Assembly: GCA_026196445.1 (NCBI GenBank)
Contig: JAPHTE010000001.1
Coordinates: 1 to 7,883 of the forward strand
Direction of reading: 5' to 3'
Length of the DNA: 7,883 nt
DNA from: Lysobacterales bacterium
GTDB lineage: Bacteria; Pseudomonadota; Gammaproteobacteria; Xanthomonadales; SZUA-36
Shown: positions 6,856 through 7,883 of the stretch, in pieces
Layout of the letters: every line of letters begins with the position of its first letter
How positions within the stretch are numbered: the stretch's first letter is position 1
The notes under the pieces: model-generated
The model's input: only the letters and a program-made list of their open reading frames with translations
Databases searched by the model: none
What the model was told of the DNA's origin: nothing
Program-made: the position numbers and the translations under genes

Positions 6856-7623
6856 TTAAAGCAGAAAAGGAATCAACGCGCGTCTTGTGGGCGGGTAACC
6901 TGGGAATGTTTCCCTGTACCAGCGGTGGTGGGCAATGGCGCGCGGCGCGAGGTTGGCAATGGTCCAGATGGCGAATATCCAACCCGCCAGCGACCAGACC
7001 GCAATGGCCCAGCCGGTCCACTGTATGATCTCACCAAGGTAGTTGGGGCAGGATACCCAGCGGTAGGCCAGTCCATGTGGAATCCGGTAACCCTCGCCCT
7101 CTTTCCGTAGTCGCGCCAGCTGCCTGTCCGAGACCTTGTTCAGGACCATGCCCGCAACAAAAAGTGTAAATCCAGCCAGGAACTGTGGCGCCCACAGCCA
7201 CGCCAGCTGGTACTTGTCCGCCTGGCTGGCAATGGACCAGGCATTCAGGTAACCATTGCTGGTATTGAATACCACGGCCATCAACAAAATCAGCAACGGC
7301 ATTTGTCCACCCTTCCTGATGGTCAACGGGTAGACAAACACACGGTGGCAATAATGCAGTTGCCACATCAGGAAAAGCACGACCGGCACCACGGCAGGTT
7401 TGGCAAATACCAGCCAGATGCCGCCGAATACGAACACAGCCGGCAACTCCATCAGGAACCAGCCCAGGCGGTTGCCAAGCATTGGCCCCCAGCCGCCCCT
7501 GACATGGCGGCCGTACGGCGCGCGGACGAATAGCAACACGATGAACACAACCGGCGCCAGGACCAGCGTGCCCCACGCAACCCAGTTGAATGCAGCGTTG
7601 AAGGCGTATTCCAGTGAGGCCAT
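6856..7623 (-). CDS. Steroid 5-alpha-reductase-family membrane protein
   Basis: The protein has 255 residues, the usual length for the family (3-oxo-5-alpha-steroid 4-dehydrogenases), which reduce a conjugated double bond in 3-oxo steroids or polyprenyl substrates with NADPH in the membrane. Hydrophobic helices recur throughout, starting at about 14-33 and 54-73. The C-terminal signature is nearly textbook: WVSCPNYLGEIIQW, NLAPRAIAHHRWY and the terminal RRALIPFLL. E59 (MELPA) and Y91 (LHYCHRVFVYP) match human SRD5A2 Glu57 and Tyr91, which contact the substrate ketone. ATG at 7623 was chosen over the longer frame because the extension overlaps the upstream dehydrogenase; GGGAAG sits about nine bases before it. 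The gene follows the dehydrogenase by four bases, so the two are probably co-translated. The true substrate in this bacterium is unknown. Confidence 0.93.
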   Translation of the reverse strand: MASLEYAFNAAFNWVAWGTLVLAPVVFIVLLFVRAPYGRHVRGGWGPMLGNRLGWFLMELPAVFVFGGIWLVFAKPAVVPVVLFLMWQLHYCHRVFVYPLTIRKGGQMPLLILLMAVVFNTSNGYLNAWSIASQADKYQLAWLWAPQFLAGFTLFVAGMVLNKVSDRQLARLRKEGEGYRIPHGLAYRWVSCPNYLGEIIQWTGWAIAVWSLAGWIFAIWTIANLAPRAIAHHRWYRETFPGYPPTRRALIPFLL

Positions 7624-7627
7624 CGTT

Positions 7628-7883
7628 TTACTTCCCGGTTGCTTCGAGCTGGTGGCCGCCCGCCACCAGGGTGTCGCGCAGACTGGTTTTGAACGGCCGT
7701 GGTTGATAACCCAGTTTGGCGGTCGCCCGGGCATGGCTGAAATCAGGATTCGCTGTCAATGTGGCCAGCGAATCACGCGTGTACAACGGCGTCTCACCTC
7801 GCAATCTGGCCCAGGCAACCATCAGCGGCGCAAAGTACGCGGCGAACTGCGGTGAAACCGAAAAGCGTGGCGGCCTCGCGCCA
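7628..7883 (-). CDS. NAD-dependent epimerase/dehydratase (extended SDR), C-terminal fragment
   Basis: Only the last 84 residues are in the window, and the frame is open at the right edge. The pattern TRDSLATLTANPDFSHARAT followed by KLGYQPRPFKTSLRDTL is the common C-terminal ending of extended short-chain dehydrogenases (dihydroflavonol reductase, sugar epimerase and 3-beta-hydroxysteroid dehydrogenase relatives): F/V-S-x-A-K/R-A-xx-x-LGY-x-PRP. The NAD-binding Rossmann half and the catalytic YxxxK lie outside the window, so the substrate cannot be assigned. The stop at 7628-7630 is four bases before the start of the 5-alpha-reductase-like gene. That pairing makes a ketone/alcohol step on the same lipid or steroid-like molecule an attractive inference. 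Confidence 0.8.
   Translation of the reverse strand, partial: GARPPRFSVSPQFAAYFAPLMVAWARLRGETPLYTRDSLATLTANPDFSHARATAKLGYQPRPFKTSLRDTLVAGGHQLEATGK

Noticed and set aside
7624..7734. Longer start for the reductase at 7734
   Set aside because: The extra 37 residues overlap the well-supported end of the dehydrogenase in another frame and have no family similarity. ATG at 7623 gives the standard length.

Overview
The window is about 60% G+C with strongly G/C-biased third codon positions. Its genes look like those of a gammaproteobacterium or a relative: an encapsulated-ferritin-family protein, a steroid 5-alpha-reductase-family membrane enzyme and large PEP-enzyme homologues. I cannot name the organism from sequence alone.

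The first 70% (to 5647) is one uninterrupted reading frame of at least 1,874 residues, still open at the left edge. It reads as: two hydrophobic segments; an enolase whose two domains are in reversed order (TIM barrel first, then the N-terminal capping domain); about 700 residues of unrecognised, probably helical sequence; and a pyruvate-phosphate-dikinase-like ATP-grasp plus phosphohistidine swivelling domain. The protein ends where the PEP/pyruvate-binding barrel of a normal dikinase would begin. Almost every enolase catalytic residue can be located, so this looks like a circularly permuted and possibly active enolase fused to a two-domain dikinase. It is the most striking item in the window, and I know of no described enzyme with this layout.

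A 198-residue protein of unknown function follows on the same strand (5752-6348). A 132-base gap holding a large near-perfect palindrome separates it from a well-translated 95-residue encapsulated-ferritin homologue (6481-6768). That ferritin keeps the metal-binding residues of its family but stops before any encapsulin-targeting tail.

On the minus strand, convergent with these genes, two closely spaced genes run leftward from the right edge. The first is the 3' end of an extended short-chain dehydrogenase/epimerase (7628-7883). Four bases later comes a complete 255-residue steroid 5-alpha-reductase-family protein (6856-7623). They probably act on the same lipid or steroid-like substrate.

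No RNA genes, insertion sequences, CRISPR arrays or tRNAs were seen. The gaps of 104, 132 and 87 bases between genes hold nothing else I can support.
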